A DNA stretch of 14,903 nucleotides from JBFISM01 sp041608535. GTDB taxonomy: Bacteria; Actinomycetota; Acidimicrobiia; Spongiisociales; UBA5794. The DNA is taken from assembly GCA_041608535.1 (NCBI GenBank), contig JBFISM010000093.1:1-14903 (forward strand). The letters run 5' to 3'. Made by a program: the position numbers and the translations under genes. The notes under the pieces were generated by a model that did no database searches, was not told where the DNA came from, and saw nothing but the letters and a program-made list of their open reading frames with translations. Every line of letters starts with the position of its first letter. Position 1 is the first letter of the stretch. This document shows positions 13,545 to 14,903 of the stretch, piece by piece.

Positions 13545-13921
13545 CCGGCGGTCGACGACGGAAGGTAGAGGACATGGCAACGAATGGAGTGCAGGCCCGG
13601 CCGGGGCTGGAGAGAGTCGGCGATCTCATCGACGTGGTGCTCTCCAAGGTCGCTCATGCCGATGTGGGACCCGTGATGCGGCTCCGTCGGGATTGGCATG
13701 TGGTGGCCGGGCCGCTCGCCGCGGTCACGGCACCGCTGCGGCTCCGCAACGGGCGGCTGACAGTCGAAGTTGCCAGCGGAGCGGTCGCCACCAAGGTGCG
13801 CTACTCCGCGGAGGACCTGGTTGGCAACGCCCAGCGCGTCCTCGGTCGAGGCGTCGTAGTGAGCAGCATCTCCATTCGGGTGGCCCGAGCTGCCGGGAAG
13901 GGGGAGGAGCGGCCTCAATGA
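13541..13921 (+). CDS. dciA: DciA-type helicase loader (DUF721)
   Basis: This 126-aa protein starts at the ATG 13541, overlapping the recF stop as ATGA; an ATG at 13574 (MATNGVQ) is an alternative start. After a basic, probably flexible N-terminus, the DUF721 core begins near residue 25 (LERVGDLIDVVLSKV), followed by RRDWHVVAGPLAAVTAPLRLRNGRLTVEV-type beta strands split over residues 50-82 and a helical end. DUF721/DciA proteins are the widespread loaders of the replicative helicase DnaB in bacteria without DnaC/DnaI. The mycobacterial counterpart (Rv0004) sits in exactly this position between recF and gyrB. Assignment is by fold pattern and context. Confidence 0.82.
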   Translation: MTGGRRRKVEDMATNGVQARPGLERVGDLIDVVLSKVAHADVGPVMRLRRDWHVVAGPLAAVTAPLRLRNGRLTVEVASGAVATKVRYSAEDLVGNAQRVLGRGVVVSSISIRVARAAGKGEERPQ

Positions 13922-13944
13922 CCGGCGTGACCCGGCATTTCGGG

Positions 13945-13950
13945 TAGAAT
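13945..13950 (+). promoter_or_regulatory. candidate gyrB -10 element
   Basis: TAGAAT matches TATAAT at five of six positions and lies in the 85-bp gap between dciA and gyrB. No good -35 is seen at 16-18 bp. A transcript from about 13957 would have a 50-base leader. Gyrase genes commonly have their own supercoiling-sensitive promoter. Confidence 0.4.
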
Positions 13951-14006
13951 GACAAGGTTGTGATATCGAGGTCCGACATGGGTCAGGGCCTCTTCTGAGG
14001 AGTTCT

Positions 14007-14903
14007 GTGGCTGTATCGAAATCGTCTTCCAACGCGTCGTACGACGCCAAGGACATCAAGGTCCTCGAAGGTTTGGAGGCGGTCCGCAAGCGTCCGGCGA
14101 TGTACGTCGGGAGCACCGGACCCAGGGGACTGCATCACCTCATCTGGGAAGTGGTCGACAACGGCGTCGACGAGGCAATGGCGGGGCACGCCACCCGGAT
14201 CGAGGTCACCCTGCAAGCCGACGGCGGGGTGAGAGTGCGCGACAACGGACGTGGCATACCCGTCCGTAAGCATCCCAAGACGAAACAGTCGGCGCTGACC
14301 ACTGTGCTGACCACGTTGCACGCCGGAGGCAAATTCGAAGCTGGTGCCTATACCGTCTCGGGTGGATTGCACGGTGTCGGCGTGTCGGTGGTGAACGCAC
14401 TCTCCACCCGCATGAATGTCAGCGTGGTGCGGGATGGGTTCCAGTGGCACCAGGCCTTCGAGTACGGCAAACCGCTGGCACCGCTGAAGAAGGGCAAGGC
14501 GGCGAAACGCACCGGTACCGAGGTGGTGTTCTGGGCAGATCCCGAGATCTTCTCCGACTCCACTACCTACGACGTGAGCACGGTCATCAGCAGGCTGCGG
14601 GAGATGGCCTTTCTCAACAAGGGCCTCGAGATCCGTTTCCGTGACGAGCGCGGCGACGAGCCGGTCGAGGAGACCTTCCAGTACAAGGGCGGGCTCATCG
14701 ACTTCGTGAAGTATCTCAACGACAAGCGGGACCCGATCCACAAACAGATCGCCTACTTCGAGGAAACAACGGATGGCGCCGAGCTGGCGGTCGCCCTGCA
14801 GTGGACCACCAACTACAACGAGTCGATTCTCAGCTTCGCCAACAACATCAACACCCACGAGGAGGGTTTCCGCAAGGCGCTGACCCGGGCGATCAACGAC
14901 TTC
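14007..14903 (+). CDS. gyrB: DNA gyrase subunit B, N-terminal part (runs off the window)
   Basis: The first 299 codons of gyrB are present, from a GTG at 14007 preceded by GAGGAG (13997-14002); the frame is open to the last base. GyrB is the ATPase subunit of the type II topoisomerase that introduces negative supercoils. The GHKL ATPase motifs are present: WEVVDN with catalytic Glu48 and Mg-binding Asn52, DNGRGIP at 79-85, TTLHAGGKF at 102-110 and GGLHGVG at 119-125. The transducer domain starts near 230 and contains QWTTNYNESILSFANN. Residue 53 is Gly where Ala or Ser is usual (VVDNGVDEA). The toprim and C-terminal domains lie beyond the window. Confidence 0.97.
   Translation, partial: MAVSKSSSNASYDAKDIKVLEGLEAVRKRPAMYVGSTGPRGLHHLIWEVVDNGVDEAMAGHATRIEVTLQADGGVRVRDNGRGIPVRKHPKTKQSALTTVLTTLHAGGKFEAGAYTVSGGLHGVGVSVVNALSTRMNVSVVRDGFQWHQAFEYGKPLAPLKKGKAAKRTGTEVVFWADPEIFSDSTTYDVSTVISRLREMAFLNKGLEIRFRDERGDEPVEETFQYKGGLIDFVKYLNDKRDPIHKQIAYFEETTDGAELAVALQWTTNYNESILSFANNINTHEEGFRKALTRAINDF

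Noticed and set aside
13983..14858. 291-codon open frame on the minus strand
   Set aside because: Antisense to the gyrB ATPase region, which has intact motifs and a good ribosome-binding site.

Overview
The window is the replication-origin neighbourhood of a high-GC actinobacterial chromosome. It carries the conserved origin gene order trxB-trxA-cwlM // parB-parA-rsmG-jag-yidC-yidD-rnpA-rpmH // dnaA-dnaN-recF-dciA-gyrB, essentially the order known from Mycobacterium. GTG and TTG starts, four-base stop/start overlaps, leaderless-looking starts and TTGTCCACA-type DnaA boxes also fit Actinomycetota. Upstream of trxB lie a pfkB-type kinase and a small membrane protein rather than the sigM/murJ genes of mycobacteria. 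I infer a lineage outside Mycobacteriales, possibly a deep one such as Acidimicrobiia, but the sequence alone does not settle this.

Layout. 1-1705: a very acidic small protein of unknown function, a minor-type 6-phosphofructokinase (pfkB), and a two-helix membrane protein whose end overlaps trxB. 1698-4115 (+): thioredoxin reductase, thioredoxin and a CwlM-like protein, transcribed towards the origin. 4106-9073 (-): a compact block parB, parA, rsmG, jag, yidC, yidD, rnpA, rpmH, read away from the origin. From rpmH its order is rpmH > rnpA > yidD > yidC > jag > rsmG > parA > parB, with overlaps of 20, 4, 4, 4 and 14 nt at five of its seven junctions. Two parS-like sites sit inside the first codons of rsmG. 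9074-9735: a 662-bp non-coding region with the rpmH promoter, a probable dnaA promoter, one perfect DnaA box, a three-box cluster and a short repeat array. 9736-11139: dnaA. 11140-11351: origin-like spacer with several degenerate DnaA boxes. 11352-14903 (+): dnaN, recF, dciA and the first 299 codons of gyrB, which runs off the window.

How the genes fit together. DnaA, the box clusters, the clamp, RecF, the DciA helicase loader and gyrase form the replication-initiation side. ParA, ParB and parS segregate the new origins. RpmH, RnpA, YidD, YidC and Jag link ribosome/RNase P production to membrane-protein insertion. TrxB/TrxA form a thiol-redox pair.

No mobile element, CRISPR array, tRNA or rRNA was seen. 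The most notable departures from expectation are: (i) the CwlM-like protein, whose amidase domain has lost two zinc histidines and the catalytic glutamate; (ii) YidC with serine at the position of the conserved groove arginine; (iii) tandem parS-like sites written into the rsmG reading frame; (iv) DnaA boxes at exact 12-bp intervals ahead of dnaA plus a second cluster after it, suggesting a bipartite origin; (v) a CGCGAAA repeat array at 19-20 bp spacing beside the origin.
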